Assembly: GCA_016703325.1 (NCBI GenBank)
Contig: JADJCH010000021.1
Location: 1-55,463, forward strand
DNA: 55,463 nt
Reading direction: 5' to 3'
DNA from: Burkholderiales bacterium
GTDB lineage: Bacteria; Pseudomonadota; Gammaproteobacteria; Burkholderiales; Burkholderiaceae_C
How positions within the stretch are numbered: position 1 is the first letter of the stretch; every line of letters begins with the position of its first letter. The position numbers and the translations under genes were made by a program. Below the pieces are notes generated by a model, which saw only the letters and a list, made by a program, of their open reading frames with translations, was not told the DNA's origin and did not search any database. This document shows positions 6,749 through 15,263 of this stretch, one piece after another.

Positions 6749-8970
6749 GCGGCGCGCCCTCCCGAGCCCGGGAGCAGCACCGACAGGTTGTCGTGTGCCG
6801 CCGAGCCGAAGGCCTGCTCGCGCAGCAGGGCGAGCTGGTCGCGCACGCGCGCGGCCTTTTCGAACTCCAGGTTCTTGGCGTGTTCGAGCATCTGTTTCTC
6901 GAGTTGCTTGATGCGCTTGCCCAAGTCCTTCTCTGACAGCGCTTCGACCTCGGCGGCGGCCTCGAGTTGCTTCAACTCGTCCTTGCCGGACTTCTCGCTG
7001 TAGACACCGTCGATCAGGTCCTTGATCTGCTTGCGGATGCCGCGCGGCACGATGCCGTGCTCCGCGTTGTGGGCGATCTGCTTTTCGCGGCGGCGGCCGG
7101 TTTCGTCGATGGCGCGCCGCATCGAGTCGGTGATCTTGTCGGCGTAGAGGATGGCGCGTCCATGGACGTTGCGTGCCGCCCGGCCGATGGTCTGGATCAG
7201 GCTGCGCTCGGCGCGCAGGAAACCTTCCTTGTCGGCGTCCAGGATCGCCACCAGCGACACCTCCGGGATGTCCAACCCCTCGCGCAGCAGGTTGATGCCC
7301 ACCAACACGTCGAAACTGCCCAGCCGCAGGTCGCGCAGGATCTCGACGCGCTCGACGGTGTCGATGTCCGAGTGCAGGTAGCGCACCTTCACGCCGTTGT
7401 CCGCGAGGTAATCGGTGAGCTGCTCGGCCATGCGCTTGGTCAGCGTGGTGATCAGCACCCGCTCGCCGATTTCCACACGCAGGCGGATCTCGCCGAGCAC
7501 GTCGTCGACCTGGTGCGTGGCCGGGCGCACCTCCACCTCAGGGTCGACCAGCCCGGTGGGCCGCACCAGCTGCTCGACCACCTGGCCGGCGTGGGTCTTC
7601 TCGTAGTCCGCCGGCGTGGCCGAGACGAAGACCGCCTGGCGCATCTTGGTCTCGAACTCCTCGAAGCGCAGCGGTCGGTTGTCCATCGCGCTGGGCAGGC
7701 GGAAGCCGAATTCCACCAGCGTGGTCTTGCGGGCGCGGTCGCCGTTGTACATACCGCCCAGCTGGCCGATCAGCACGTGGCTCTCGTCCAGGAACATCAT
7801 CGCGTCGTTCGGCAGGTAATCCACCAGCGTCGGCGGCGGCTCGCCCGGCTTGGCGCCCGAGAGGTGGCGGCTGTAGTTCTCGATGCCCTTGCAGTGGCCC
7901 ACTTCCTGAAGCATCTCCAGGTCGAAGCGGGTGCGCTGCTCGATGCGCTGCGCCTCCACCAGCTTGCCCTGGCCCACGAACTCGGCGGTGCGCGTGCGCA
8001 GCTCCTCCTTGATCCCGTCAATGGCGGCCAGCACGCGCTCGCGCGGCGTGACGTAGTGGCTCGACGGGTAGATCGTGAAGCGCGGGATCTTCTGGCGGAT
8101 GCGCCCGGTCAGCGGGTCGAGCAGCTGCAGCGATTCGACCTCGTCGTCGAACAGCTCGATGCGGATCGCCAGCTCCGAGTGTTCGGCCGGAAAGACGTCG
8201 ATCGTGTCGCCGCGCACCCGGAAAGTGCCGCGCGAGAAGTCCGTCTCGTTGCGGGTGTACTGCATGCGGATCAGCTGGGCGATCACATCGCGCTGCCCGA
8301 TCTGGTCGCCCACCCGCACGATGAAGCGCATCTGCGTGTAGTCCTCGGGCTTGCCGATGCCGTAGATCGCGCTGACTGTGGCGACGATGACGGTGTCGCG
8401 CCGCTCCAGCACGCTCTTGGTGGCGCTCAATCGCATCTGCTCGATGTGCTCGTTGATCGACGAGTCCTTCTCGATGAACAGGTCGCGCTGCGGGACGTAG
8501 GCCTCGGGCTGGTAGTAGTCGTAGTAGCTGACGAAGTATTCGACCGCGTTCTTCGGAAAGAACTCGCGGAACTCGCTGTACAGCTGCGCGGCCAGCGTCT
8601 TGTTGGGCGCGAAGACGATCGCCGGGCGGCCCAGCCGGGCGATCACGTTGGCCATCGTGAAGGTCTTGCCCGAGCCGGTCACGCCCAGCAGGGTCTGGTA
8701 GCTCAGCCCGTCGTGCACACCCTCGACGAGCTGCTCGATCGCGGTGGGCTGGTCGCCCGCGGGCGGATAGGGCTGGAAGAGCTGGAAGGGCGAGTCCGGG
8801 TAGCTGACGAAGGTCCCTGACGCTTCCCCCGAAGTTTCCCCTGATGCTTCCCCGGAGGCATCGGCCGCCGGCACCACGGCCGCCAACTCGGCGGTGCTGA
8901 CCGCTGCGGTGGATGCTGTCGATCCGGGCTTGCTGCCGGGTCGGCTGCTGCTCACTTTCTGTTTCGCCAT
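6745..8970 (-). CDS. uvrB: Excinuclease ABC subunit B
   Basis: The 741-residue UvrB damage-verification helicase of nucleotide excision repair. It contains Walker A GVTGSGKT, the beta-hairpin YYDYYQPEAYVP, the DESHVLIG motif, motif VI (QTIGRAARN) and the C-terminal UVR domain that contacts UvrC. The usual length is about 670-700. The excess is an N-terminal stretch of about 60 residues rich in Ser, Ala, Gly and Glu, including SGEA/SGET repeats encoded by a 12-base tandem repeat. The start is the ATG at 8970 (MAKQKVSSS); an in-frame TTG at 9003 is less likely. I found no LexA box of CTGT-N8-ACAG form upstream. It is divergent from the aminotransferase. Confidence 0.97.
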   Translation of the reverse strand: MAKQKVSSSRPGSKPGSTASTAAVSTAELAAVVPAADASGEASGETSGEASGTFVSYPDSPFQLFQPYPPAGDQPTAIEQLVEGVHDGLSYQTLLGVTGSGKTFTMANVIARLGRPAIVFAPNKTLAAQLYSEFREFFPKNAVEYFVSYYDYYQPEAYVPQRDLFIEKDSSINEHIEQMRLSATKSVLERRDTVIVATVSAIYGIGKPEDYTQMRFIVRVGDQIGQRDVIAQLIRMQYTRNETDFSRGTFRVRGDTIDVFPAEHSELAIRIELFDDEVESLQLLDPLTGRIRQKIPRFTIYPSSHYVTPRERVLAAIDGIKEELRTRTAEFVGQGKLVEAQRIEQRTRFDLEMLQEVGHCKGIENYSRHLSGAKPGEPPPTLVDYLPNDAMMFLDESHVLIGQLGGMYNGDRARKTTLVEFGFRLPSAMDNRPLRFEEFETKMRQAVFVSATPADYEKTHAGQVVEQLVRPTGLVDPEVEVRPATHQVDDVLGEIRLRVEIGERVLITTLTKRMAEQLTDYLADNGVKVRYLHSDIDTVERVEILRDLRLGSFDVLVGINLLREGLDIPEVSLVAILDADKEGFLRAERSLIQTIGRAARNVHGRAILYADKITDSMRRAIDETGRRREKQIAHNAEHGIVPRGIRKQIKDLIDGVYSEKSGKDELKQLEAAAEVEALSEKDLGKRIKQLEKQMLEHAKNLEFEKAARVRDQLALLREQAFGSAAHDNLSVLLPGSGGRAA
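8822..8857 (-). repeat. 12-base tandem repeat (3 units) within uvrB
   Basis: Three consecutive 12-base units with few mismatches (8822-8833, 8834-8845, 8846-8857) encode the SGEA/SGET/SGEA stretch of the UvrB N-terminal extension. The in-frame unit length keeps the reading frame if copy number changes. Confidence 0.8.
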
Positions 8971-9006
8971 GCCCACTTCCGATGGCCCGTAAAATTCGGG
9001 CAATCG

Positions 9007-9031
9007 CGCAGGTTACCTCAGGGGACCTGCG
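9007..9031. repeat. Inverted repeat in the uvrB/aminotransferase divergent region
   Basis: CGCAGGT (9007-9013) and ACCTGCG (9025-9031) form a 7-base inverted repeat with an 11-base spacer, between the divergent starts at 8970 and 9082. It could be an operator or a leader hairpin of the plus-strand gene. No clear promoter hexamers were identified. Confidence 0.45.
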
Positions 9032-9081
9032 GTTTCCAGCGTGCGCCCGCCGCTTCCTCCACCGACACGTCGAGTTCCTCC

Positions 9082-10278
9082 ATGTCCCTCTTTTCCGCCG
9101 TCGAGATGGCCCCGCGTGACCCCATCCTGGGTCTGAACGAGCAGTTCGCTGCCGACACCAACCCGGCCAAGGTCAACCTCGGCGTGGGCGTGTACTACGA
9201 CGACAACGGCAAGCTGCCGCTGTTGAAGTGCGTGCTGGCCGCCGAGCAGCAGATGATCGAGGCACCTGCTGCGCGCGGCTACCTGCCCATCGACGGCATC
9301 GCCGCCTACGACAAGGCGGTGCAGGGCCTGGTCTTCGGTGCCGACAGCGAGATCCTGCGCGCCGGGCGCGTGGCCACCGTGCAGGCCCTGGGCGGCACCG
9401 GCGGCCTGAAGGTGGGCGCCGACTTCCTGAAGAAGGTCAACCCTGGCGCCAAGGTGCTGATCTCCGACCCGAGCTGGGAGAACCACCGCGCGCTGTTCAC
9501 CAACGCCGGCTTCGAGGTCGGCAGCTACGCCTACTATGACGCGCAGAAGCTGGGCGTGAACTTCGACGGCATGCTGGCCGACCTGAAGGCCGCCGCCGCA
9601 GGCACCGTCGTGGTGCTTCACGCCTGCTGCCACAACCCCACCGGCTACGACATCACCCCGGCGCAGTGGGGCCAGGTGGTCGAGGCCGTCCAGGCCGGCA
9701 ACCTGGTGGCCTTCCTCGACATGGCGTACCAGGGCTTCGGTGACGGCATCGCCGAGGACGGCGCGGTGATCCAGCAGTTCGTCGACGCGGGCCTGGACTT
9801 CTTCGTCTCCACCTCCTTCTCGAAGAGCTTCTCGCTCTACGGCGAGCGTGTGGGCGCGCTGTCGGTGGTCTGCGTGGACAAGGAAGAAGCCGCGCGCGTG
9901 CTGTCGCAGTTGAAGATCGTCATCCGCACCAACTACTCCAACCCGCCGACGCACGGTGCCCAGGTGGTGGCCAAGGTGCTGGGTACGCCCGAGCTGCGCG
10001 CGCAGTGGGAAGAGGAACTGGCCGGCATGCGCGTGCGCATCAAGGCCATGCGCTCGGCGCTGGAGGCCAAGCTGAAGGAGGCCGGCGTGACCCGCGACCT
10101 GAGCTTCATCACCCGCCAGCGCGGCATGTTCAGCTTCTCCGGCCTGAACAAGGAGCAGATGGTTCGCCTGCGCAGCGAGTTCGGCGTCTACGGCGTGGAC
10201 TCCGGCCGCATCTGCGTGGCCGCGCTCAACAGCAAGAACATCGACGACGTCGCCCGCGCCATCGCTGCGGTGAGCTGA
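9082..10278 (+). CDS. tyrB: Aromatic amino acid / aspartate aminotransferase
   Basis: A 398-residue class I PLP aminotransferase of the AspC/TyrB type, exchanging the amino group between aspartate or aromatic amino acids and 2-oxoglutarate. It opens with MSLFSAVEMAPRDPILGLNE and has VNLGVGVYYDDNG, the substrate/PLP segment HACCHNPTGYD and the PLP lysine in STSFSKSFSLYGERVG. The C-terminal Arg region is GRICVAALN. Sequence alone does not separate aspartate from tyrosine specificity, so the symbol is tentative. It stands alone on the plus strand, divergent from uvrB and convergent with the next gene across a hairpin. Confidence 0.93.
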   Translation: MSLFSAVEMAPRDPILGLNEQFAADTNPAKVNLGVGVYYDDNGKLPLLKCVLAAEQQMIEAPAARGYLPIDGIAAYDKAVQGLVFGADSEILRAGRVATVQALGGTGGLKVGADFLKKVNPGAKVLISDPSWENHRALFTNAGFEVGSYAYYDAQKLGVNFDGMLADLKAAAAGTVVVLHACCHNPTGYDITPAQWGQVVEAVQAGNLVAFLDMAYQGFGDGIAEDGAVIQQFVDAGLDFFVSTSFSKSFSLYGERVGALSVVCVDKEEAARVLSQLKIVIRTNYSNPPTHGAQVVAKVLGTPELRAQWEEELAGMRVRIKAMRSALEAKLKEAGVTRDLSFITRQRGMFSFSGLNKEQMVRLRSEFGVYGVDSGRICVAALNSKNIDDVARAIAAVS

Positions 10279-10293
10279 TCCGCAGCCACCGGG

Positions 10294-10309
10294 GCCGGGT
10301 TCGCCCGGC
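10294..10309. terminator. UUCG-loop hairpin between convergent genes
   Basis: GCCGGG-TTCG-CCCGGC forms a very stable 6-base-pair stem with a TTCG tetraloop in the 36-base gap between two convergent genes. No T-run follows on either strand, so termination would be weak or Rho-assisted. It could serve both directions. Confidence 0.45.
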
Positions 10310-10314
10310 TCGAG

Positions 10315-11109
10315 TCAGCCCTGAACGGCCCGCCTCTGGCGGGCCGATTCGTACAGGCAGATGGCCGCTGCTGCGGCCACATTGAGCGATTCTTCACCGC
10401 CAGGCTGCGGGATGCGCAAGGTCGCGGCACAACGGGAGAGCAAACGCTCACCCACCCCTTGTCCCTCATGGCCAAACACCCAGGCACAGGGCCAGGGCAG
10501 TGCCACATCCGGCAGTTCGGTGTCGGCGTGGGAGCTGGTCGCCAACAGGGGCAGCTTCAGGCGGCCCAGGTCGTCTTCGGTCAAACCTTCCACCAGGTGC
10601 AGACCAAAATGGGCCCCCATGCCGGCGCGAAGCACCTTGGGCGACCACAGCGCTGCGCTGCCCTTGAGCGCCAGCACCTGCCGCACGCCCAGCGCGGCGG
10701 CGCTGCGCAGGATCGTGCCGACATTGCCCGGGTCCTGCAGGCGGTCCAGCACCACCGAGGGTTGATCCAGCTGCACGCACTCATCACCCATCGCAGGGGC
10801 CGGGATCAGGTAGCCGATCGGCACCGGCGACTCCAGGGAGCTGATGTCGGCCATCAGCGCATCGTCCAGCACAAAAACTTCAGGCGCGGCCAGCGCCAGG
10901 GCACGGGTTGTCGGCTGCCCCCAGGCCGCAGCGGAGATCACTGCGGCGGCCGGTCGGCCCCCGCGTTGGCGCAGCGCACTGCAGAGATGGTCTCCCTCCA
11001 GCCAGACACGCCCCAGCTTGCGGTAGGCGCCGGGATCCTGCGCAAGCCGGCGCAGGTCCTTGACCAGTGCGTGGCTGCGTGAGCTGATGTGGCGTTCCTG
11101 CAGCATCAT
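10315..11109 (-). CDS. TrmH/SpoU-family RNA 2'-O-methyltransferase
   Basis: Protein of about 264 residues of the SPOUT class that methylates a ribose 2'-OH in rRNA or tRNA using S-adenosylmethionine. The three SpoU motifs are clear: LDRLQDPGNVGTILRSAAA, VFGHEGQG, and IPQPGGEESLNVAAAAA near the C-terminus, which forms the trefoil knot. The first 100 residues resemble the substrate-binding domain of RlmB/TsnR-like enzymes. The target RNA cannot be assigned. Its ATG at 11109 shares one base with the rnhB stop (TGATG), so it ends the long lpx operon. An adjacent ATG (11106) or TTG (11112) could also start it. Confidence 0.92.
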   Translation of the reverse strand: MMLQERHISSRSHALVKDLRRLAQDPGAYRKLGRVWLEGDHLCSALRQRGGRPAAAVISAAAWGQPTTRALALAAPEVFVLDDALMADISSLESPVPIGYLIPAPAMGDECVQLDQPSVVLDRLQDPGNVGTILRSAAALGVRQVLALKGSAALWSPKVLRAGMGAHFGLHLVEGLTEDDLGRLKLPLLATSSHADTELPDVALPWPCAWVFGHEGQGVGERLLSRCAATLRIPQPGGEESLNVAAAAAICLYESARQRRAVQG

Positions 11110-11789
11110 CAATCCTGTGCTGGCGCGGCCCGCACGCCGGTGGCCAGCGCAGCCTGTACCGGGGCGAAGGAGCGGCGGTGTGCAGTGGTCGCACCCAGAG
11201 CCTGCAGTGCCGCCAGGTGGGCGGGCGTGGGGTAACCCTTGTGCACGTCGAAGCCGTAGTCGGGGTGGTCGCGGTGCATGTCCAGGCAGAGCCGGTCGCG
11301 GTGCACCTTGGCCAGGATGGATGCAGCAGAAATGGCAGGCACTTTGGCGTCGCCCTGCACGATGGCCTCGGCCGGCACCTTCAACACCGGCAGCCGGTTG
11401 CCGTCCACCAGCACCAGGCCGGGGCGCAGCCGCAGGGATTCCACCGCCCGGCGCATCGCCAGCATCGTGGCCTGCAGGATGTTGAGGCGATCGATCTCTT
11501 CGACGTTGGCCTCGGCGATGGCACTGGCAAGAGCCTTGGCACGGATCTCATCGAAAAGCAGTTCCCGCCGCCGCGCGGACAGCCGCTTGGAGTCGGCCAG
11601 GCCGGCGATCGGATGCTGGTCGTCCAGGATCACCGCCGCAGCCACCACCGGACCGGCCAGCGGACCCCGCCCGGCTTCGTCCACCCCGGCCACCAGGCCG
11701 CGGTGCGAGAAGCCCAGATCGAACTGCTGCGCCAGCAGCCGCCCCACCGGCCCCGCAGACTCAACGGCCGAGGACTTGCGCGAGGGCAT
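11109..11789 (-). CDS. rnhB: Ribonuclease HII
   Basis: A 226-residue RNase HII that cuts RNA in RNA/DNA hybrids and single ribonucleotides in DNA. It shows VAGVDEAGRGPLAGPVVAAAV with the catalytic DE pair, DSKRLSA, and AISAASILAKVHRD, and ends in the KGYPTPAH and HRRSFAP segments. The ATG at 11789 (MPSRKSSAVES) overlaps lpxB by 29 bases. A GTG at 11747 would remove the overlap and drop 14 unconserved residues. Its place after lpxB matches the lpxA-lpxB-rnhB order common in proteobacteria. Confidence 0.95.
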   Translation of the reverse strand: MPSRKSSAVESAGPVGRLLAQQFDLGFSHRGLVAGVDEAGRGPLAGPVVAAAVILDDQHPIAGLADSKRLSARRRELLFDEIRAKALASAIAEANVEEIDRLNILQATMLAMRRAVESLRLRPGLVLVDGNRLPVLKVPAEAIVQGDAKVPAISAASILAKVHRDRLCLDMHRDHPDYGFDVHKGYPTPAHLAALQALGATTAHRRSFAPVQAALATGVRAAPAQD

Positions 11790-12909
11790 CGGTGGCACGG
11801 CGGGCCGTGCCCTGCCGCAGGAGGTGGTGCATGTCGGTAAAGCGTGCGGCCAGCCGATCACAAGCGGCCGCATCATCCAACCAACGCCGGGCTTCGGCCG
11901 CAATCGCCTCGGGTGTGGCCGCGTCCTGGATCAACTCCGGCACCAGGAACTCGCGCGCCAGGATGTTGGGCAGCCCGACCCAGGGCAGGTAGGCCATGCG
12001 CTTCATCAGCCAGTGGCTCAGCCAGTGCAAGTGGTAGACGATCACCATGGGCCGCTTGAACAGCGCCGCTTCCAGCGTGGCGGTGCCGCTGGCGATCAAG
12101 GTCAGGTCACAGGCGGCCAGCGCCTCGTGCGAGCGACCGTCGAGCAGTTGCAGATTCAACCCCGGGGCATGGGCGGCCACCAGCGGGTCGATCAGCGGCC
12201 GCAAGCCTGGCGCCACGGGCAAGAGGAACCGCAGCCCGGGGCGTTCGCGCGCCAGCAGGCCTGCGGCAGCCAGCAGGCGCGGCGCCAGATGGCGGACTTC
12301 GCTGCGGCGGCTGCCGGGCATCAAGGCGACCACCGTGTCGGTGTCGCCCAGGCCCAGCGCCTGACGCGCTGCGGCGCGCGGAGGCTGCAGAGGGATTTCG
12401 TCTGCCAGCGGATGGCCAACAAAGGTCGAGGCGATGCCTGCGCGCTGGTAGATCTCCGGCTCGAAGGGGAAGAGGCAGAGCACGTGGTCCGCCGAGCGGC
12501 GGATCTTCTCGATGCGACCGCCCCGCCAGGCCCAGATCGACGGGCTGACGAAGTGCACCGTCGGCACACCGGCAGCCTTGAGCCGCTCCTCCAGGCCGAG
12601 GTTGAAGTCCGGCGCATCGACACCGATGAAGACCTCCGGCCGATCGGCGAGCAGGCGGTCACCCAGCTGACGGCGGATGCCGGCAATCTCGCGGTAGTGT
12701 TTCAGCGCATCGACGTAACCAAACACCGCCAGCTTGTGCTGAGGCCACCAGGTGTCAAAACCACCGGCGACCATCTTCGGCCCGCCAATGCCCTGGGCAA
12801 TGAGCCCCGGCCAACGCTCACGCAAACCGCCCAGCAGCAGGCTGGCCAGCAGGTCGCCGGAGGCCTCACCGGCGACCATTGCCAGGCGGGGCGCGGAGTT
12901 GGGGTTCAT
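11761..12909 (-). CDS. lpxB: Lipid-A-disaccharide synthase
   Basis: A 382-residue GT-B glycosyltransferase (family GT19) that joins UDP-2,3-diacylglucosamine and lipid X to form the lipid A disaccharide at the inner membrane. It opens with MVAGEASGDLLASLL and contains FIGVDAPDFNLG, FVGHPLADEI, MPGSRRSEV and IASGTATLEAALFKRPMVIVY, all typical of LpxB. The length is usual. It starts 23 bases after the lpxA stop and runs into rnhB. Confidence 0.96.
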   Translation of the reverse strand: MNPNSAPRLAMVAGEASGDLLASLLLGGLRERWPGLIAQGIGGPKMVAGGFDTWWPQHKLAVFGYVDALKHYREIAGIRRQLGDRLLADRPEVFIGVDAPDFNLGLEERLKAAGVPTVHFVSPSIWAWRGGRIEKIRRSADHVLCLFPFEPEIYQRAGIASTFVGHPLADEIPLQPPRAAARQALGLGDTDTVVALMPGSRRSEVRHLAPRLLAAAGLLARERPGLRFLLPVAPGLRPLIDPLVAAHAPGLNLQLLDGRSHEALAACDLTLIASGTATLEAALFKRPMVIVYHLHWLSHWLMKRMAYLPWVGLPNILAREFLVPELIQDAATPEAIAAEARRWLDDAAACDRLAARFTDMHHLLRQGTARRATDALAQVLGR

Positions 12910-12932
12910 GAACAGAAGGGACCGTTTGGAGC

Positions 12933-13715
12933 TCAGCGCACCAGGCCCCGGCGGGAGCTGGCAAGGAAGTCCAGCATGAGCTGCAGGTCCTGATCACCAC
13001 CCTGGCCACGCAACCCCTCCACCTCGGCCACCGCCTGCTCCAGCGTCAGGCCGCTGCGGAAGATCAGCTTGTGCATCTGCCGCACCACCGCCAGGCGTTC
13101 GGCACAGAAATCCCGACGCTTCAAACCGGTGAGGTTGACTGCACGCACCGCCAGCGGGTTGCCGTCCACCGTCATGAAGGGTGCGACGTCCTGCGCCACA
13201 TGGCCCTGGAAGCCGATCATCGCGTGTGCGCCGATGTGCACGAACTGGTGCACGCCGGTGAGTCCGCCGATCACCGCCCAGTCGCCCACGTGCACGTGGC
13301 CGGCCAGCGTGGCGTTGTTGGCCAGCACGGCATGGCTGCCCAACTGCACGTCGTGCGCCAGGTGCACGTAGGCCATGATCCAGTTGTCGCTGCCGACCCG
13401 GGTGACACCCTGCTCCTTGAAGGTGCCGGTGTTGAAAGTGCAGAACTCGCGCACCGTGTTGCGGTCACCGATGACGAGTTCTGTGACTTCGCCACCGTGG
13501 CTCATGTCCTGGGGCATCGCCCCGATCGACGCGAACTGGTAGATGCGGTTGTCGCGACCGATGGTGGTGCAACCTTCGATGACGCAATGCGGTCCGACCA
13601 CCGTGCCTGCGCCGATGCGCACCTGCGGCCCGATGACGGTGTACGGACCGACCTGAACGCTGTCGTCCAGCTCGGCCTGGGAATCGACGATCGCCGTCGG
13701 ATGGATCTGAGCCAT
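12933..13715 (-). CDS. lpxA: UDP-N-acetylglucosamine acyltransferase
   Basis: A 260-residue left-handed beta-helix enzyme that adds a hydroxyacyl chain from acyl-ACP to the 3-OH of UDP-GlcNAc, the first step of lipid A synthesis. Hexapeptide repeats run from IHPTAIVDSQAELDDSVQVG onwards. The catalytic His is in YVHLAHDVQLG, and PQDMSHGGE and GNPLAVRAVNLTGLKRR are conserved. It is followed by a C-terminal helical domain. The gene sits 16 bases after fabZ and before lpxB in the conserved order lpxD-fabZ-lpxA-lpxB. Confidence 0.97.
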   Translation of the reverse strand: MAQIHPTAIVDSQAELDDSVQVGPYTVIGPQVRIGAGTVVGPHCVIEGCTTIGRDNRIYQFASIGAMPQDMSHGGEVTELVIGDRNTVREFCTFNTGTFKEQGVTRVGSDNWIMAYVHLAHDVQLGSHAVLANNATLAGHVHVGDWAVIGGLTGVHQFVHIGAHAMIGFQGHVAQDVAPFMTVDGNPLAVRAVNLTGLKRRDFCAERLAVVRQMHKLIFRSGLTLEQAVAEVEGLRGQGGDQDLQLMLDFLASSRRGLVR

Positions 13716-13731
13716 GGCCGCGGCCCTGCGG

Positions 13732-14190
13732 TCAGGAGGAGATGCGGCGCATCGTGCACATCAGCTCGGCATCGGTGCAGGTTTCCCCGTCCACCGAGGC
13801 GCGGGCCTTGTACTTGTGGATGCCGCCCTTGACCCGCTCGATGGTGGATTCAAGGATCAGCTGGTCGCCCGGCTCCACCGGCCGCTTGAAGCGCACGCCA
13901 TCGATGCCGACAAAGTACACCACCGAGTCGTCGCCCGGCTCCTCGACCGCCGAAGCAAAGGACAGCAGCGCGGAAGCCTGGGCCAGTGCCTCCAGGATCA
14001 GCACGCCGGGCATCACCGGCCGGTGCGGGAAGTGACCGGTGAAGAAATGCTCGTTGATGGTGACGTTCTTATAAGCCAGGATGCGCTGGTTCTTCTCCAG
14101 CTCCACCACGCGGTCCACCAGCAGCAGCGGATAACGGTGCGGCAGCTTCTTGAGGATCTGATGGATGTCCATCAACTTCGTGGAGTTCAT
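13732..14190 (-). CDS. fabZ: 3-hydroxyacyl-ACP dehydratase FabZ
   Basis: A 152-residue hot-dog fold dehydratase that removes water from 3-hydroxyacyl-ACP in fatty acid elongation, competing with LpxA/LpxD for the same substrates. The active-site segment HFFTGHFPHRPVMPGVLILEALAQ holds the catalytic His and Glu. The start at 14190 (MNSTKLMDIHQIL) overlaps the lpxD stop by four bases (ATGA), so the two are probably translationally coupled. An internal ATG at 14172 is an alternative. Confidence 0.96.
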   Translation of the reverse strand: MNSTKLMDIHQILKKLPHRYPLLLVDRVVELEKNQRILAYKNVTINEHFFTGHFPHRPVMPGVLILEALAQASALLSFASAVEEPGDDSVVYFVGIDGVRFKRPVEPGDQLILESTIERVKGGIHKYKARASVDGETCTDAELMCTMRRISS

Positions 14191-15263
14191 GTCGTCGTCT
14201 TCTTCTCGAGGGCGCGCACGCGCTCGCGCAGGGAATGGAGCTGACGCAGCGTGGCCGCGTTCTTCTCCCAGGAGGCGTTGTCATCGATCGGGAACACGCC
14301 GCTGTACAGGCCGGGCTGGCGGATCGATCGCATCACCACACTCGCGGTGGAGATGTGCACACCATCGGCCAGCTCGAGGTGGCCGAGGATGTTGGCCGCA
14401 CCGCCAATGGTGCAACCACTGCCGATGCGGGCACTGCCGGCCACGCCGGTGCAGCCCGCCATGGCGGTGTGGTCACCGATCTGCACGTTGTGGCCGATCT
14501 GGATCAGATTGTCGAGCTTGACGCCGTTGCCGATGCGGGTGTCGTCCAGTGCGCCCCGGTCAATGCAGGTGTTGGCGCCGATCTCGACGTCGTCGCCGAT
14601 CACCACGCCGCCGAGCTGCTCAATCTTCACCCAGCGGCCGGCCTCCGGCGCGAAGCCGAAGCCATCTGCACCGATCACCGCCCCACTGTGCAGCAGACAA
14701 CGCAGCCCCAATCGGGTTCCCGGCATGAGAGTGACATGCGGCGCCAGGCGGCTGCCGGAGCCGATCTCCACGCCCTCGCCAACGTGGCAGTGCGAGCCGA
14801 TCTCCACGCCGTCACCCAACACGGCACCGGCCTCCACCACGGCCAGCGCAGCGATGCGCACCCCCTGGCCCAGGCGGGCGGTCGGGTCCACCACCGCACT
14901 GGCATGCACCTCGGTTTGTGCTGCAGCCGGACGGACTCGCGCCAGCCACCATTGCGTGAGGCGGGCGTAGTAGAGGTAAGGGTCCGGCACCACCAGCACG
15001 GCGCCGCAGCGCAGCAGGGCGTCGTCGCGCAGATCGGCGCGCACGATCAGGCTGCCGGCAGCTGTGGTGGCCATTGCGCTGCGCAGTCGGGCATGGGCGA
15101 CGAAGCTGATGTCCTGAGGACCGGCCGATGCCAGCGCGGCAATGCGCTGCACCCGGCGACCGGATTCGCCGCAGACCTCACCCCCCAGGGCATCGGCGAT
15201 GTCCCGAAGCCTCACACCTTCCGCCGGATCTCCGGGTGGCCGCATCGATGCGGTGTTCGTCAC
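14187..15263 (-). CDS. lpxD: UDP-3-O-(3-hydroxyacyl)glucosamine N-acyltransferase
   Basis: A 358-residue enzyme for the third step of lipid A synthesis, N-acylating UDP-3-O-acyl-glucosamine. The N-terminal uridine-binding domain spans roughly residues 15-110. Hexapeptide repeats follow, including VIGADGFGFAPEAGRWVKI and the catalytic His segment IGHNVQIGDHTAMAG. A C-terminal helix (about residues 325-355) resembles the ACP-binding helix. The start overlaps the skp stop by four bases and the gene's stop overlaps fabZ by four, so this stretch is densely coupled. Confidence 0.96.
   Translation of the reverse strand: MTNTASMRPPGDPAEGVRLRDIADALGGEVCGESGRRVQRIAALASAGPQDISFVAHARLRSAMATTAAGSLIVRADLRDDALLRCGAVLVVPDPYLYYARLTQWWLARVRPAAAQTEVHASAVVDPTARLGQGVRIAALAVVEAGAVLGDGVEIGSHCHVGEGVEIGSGSRLAPHVTLMPGTRLGLRCLLHSGAVIGADGFGFAPEAGRWVKIEQLGGVVIGDDVEIGANTCIDRGALDDTRIGNGVKLDNLIQIGHNVQIGDHTAMAGCTGVAGSARIGSGCTIGGAANILGHLELADGVHISTASVVMRSIRQPGLYSGVFPIDDNASWEKNAATLRQLHSLRERVRALEKKTTT

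Noticed and set aside
6967..8820. 617-residue plus-strand open frame
   Set aside because: Exact antisense of uvrB; rich in Val, Asp, His and Gln without motifs. High third-position GC keeps the opposite frame open.
8971..9081. LexA/SOS box upstream of uvrB
   Set aside because: No CTGT-N8-ACAG match was found in the divergent region; only the unrelated CGCAGGT inverted repeat is present.
9013..9954. 313-residue minus-strand open frame
   Set aside because: Antisense of the aminotransferase and lacks any domain signal.
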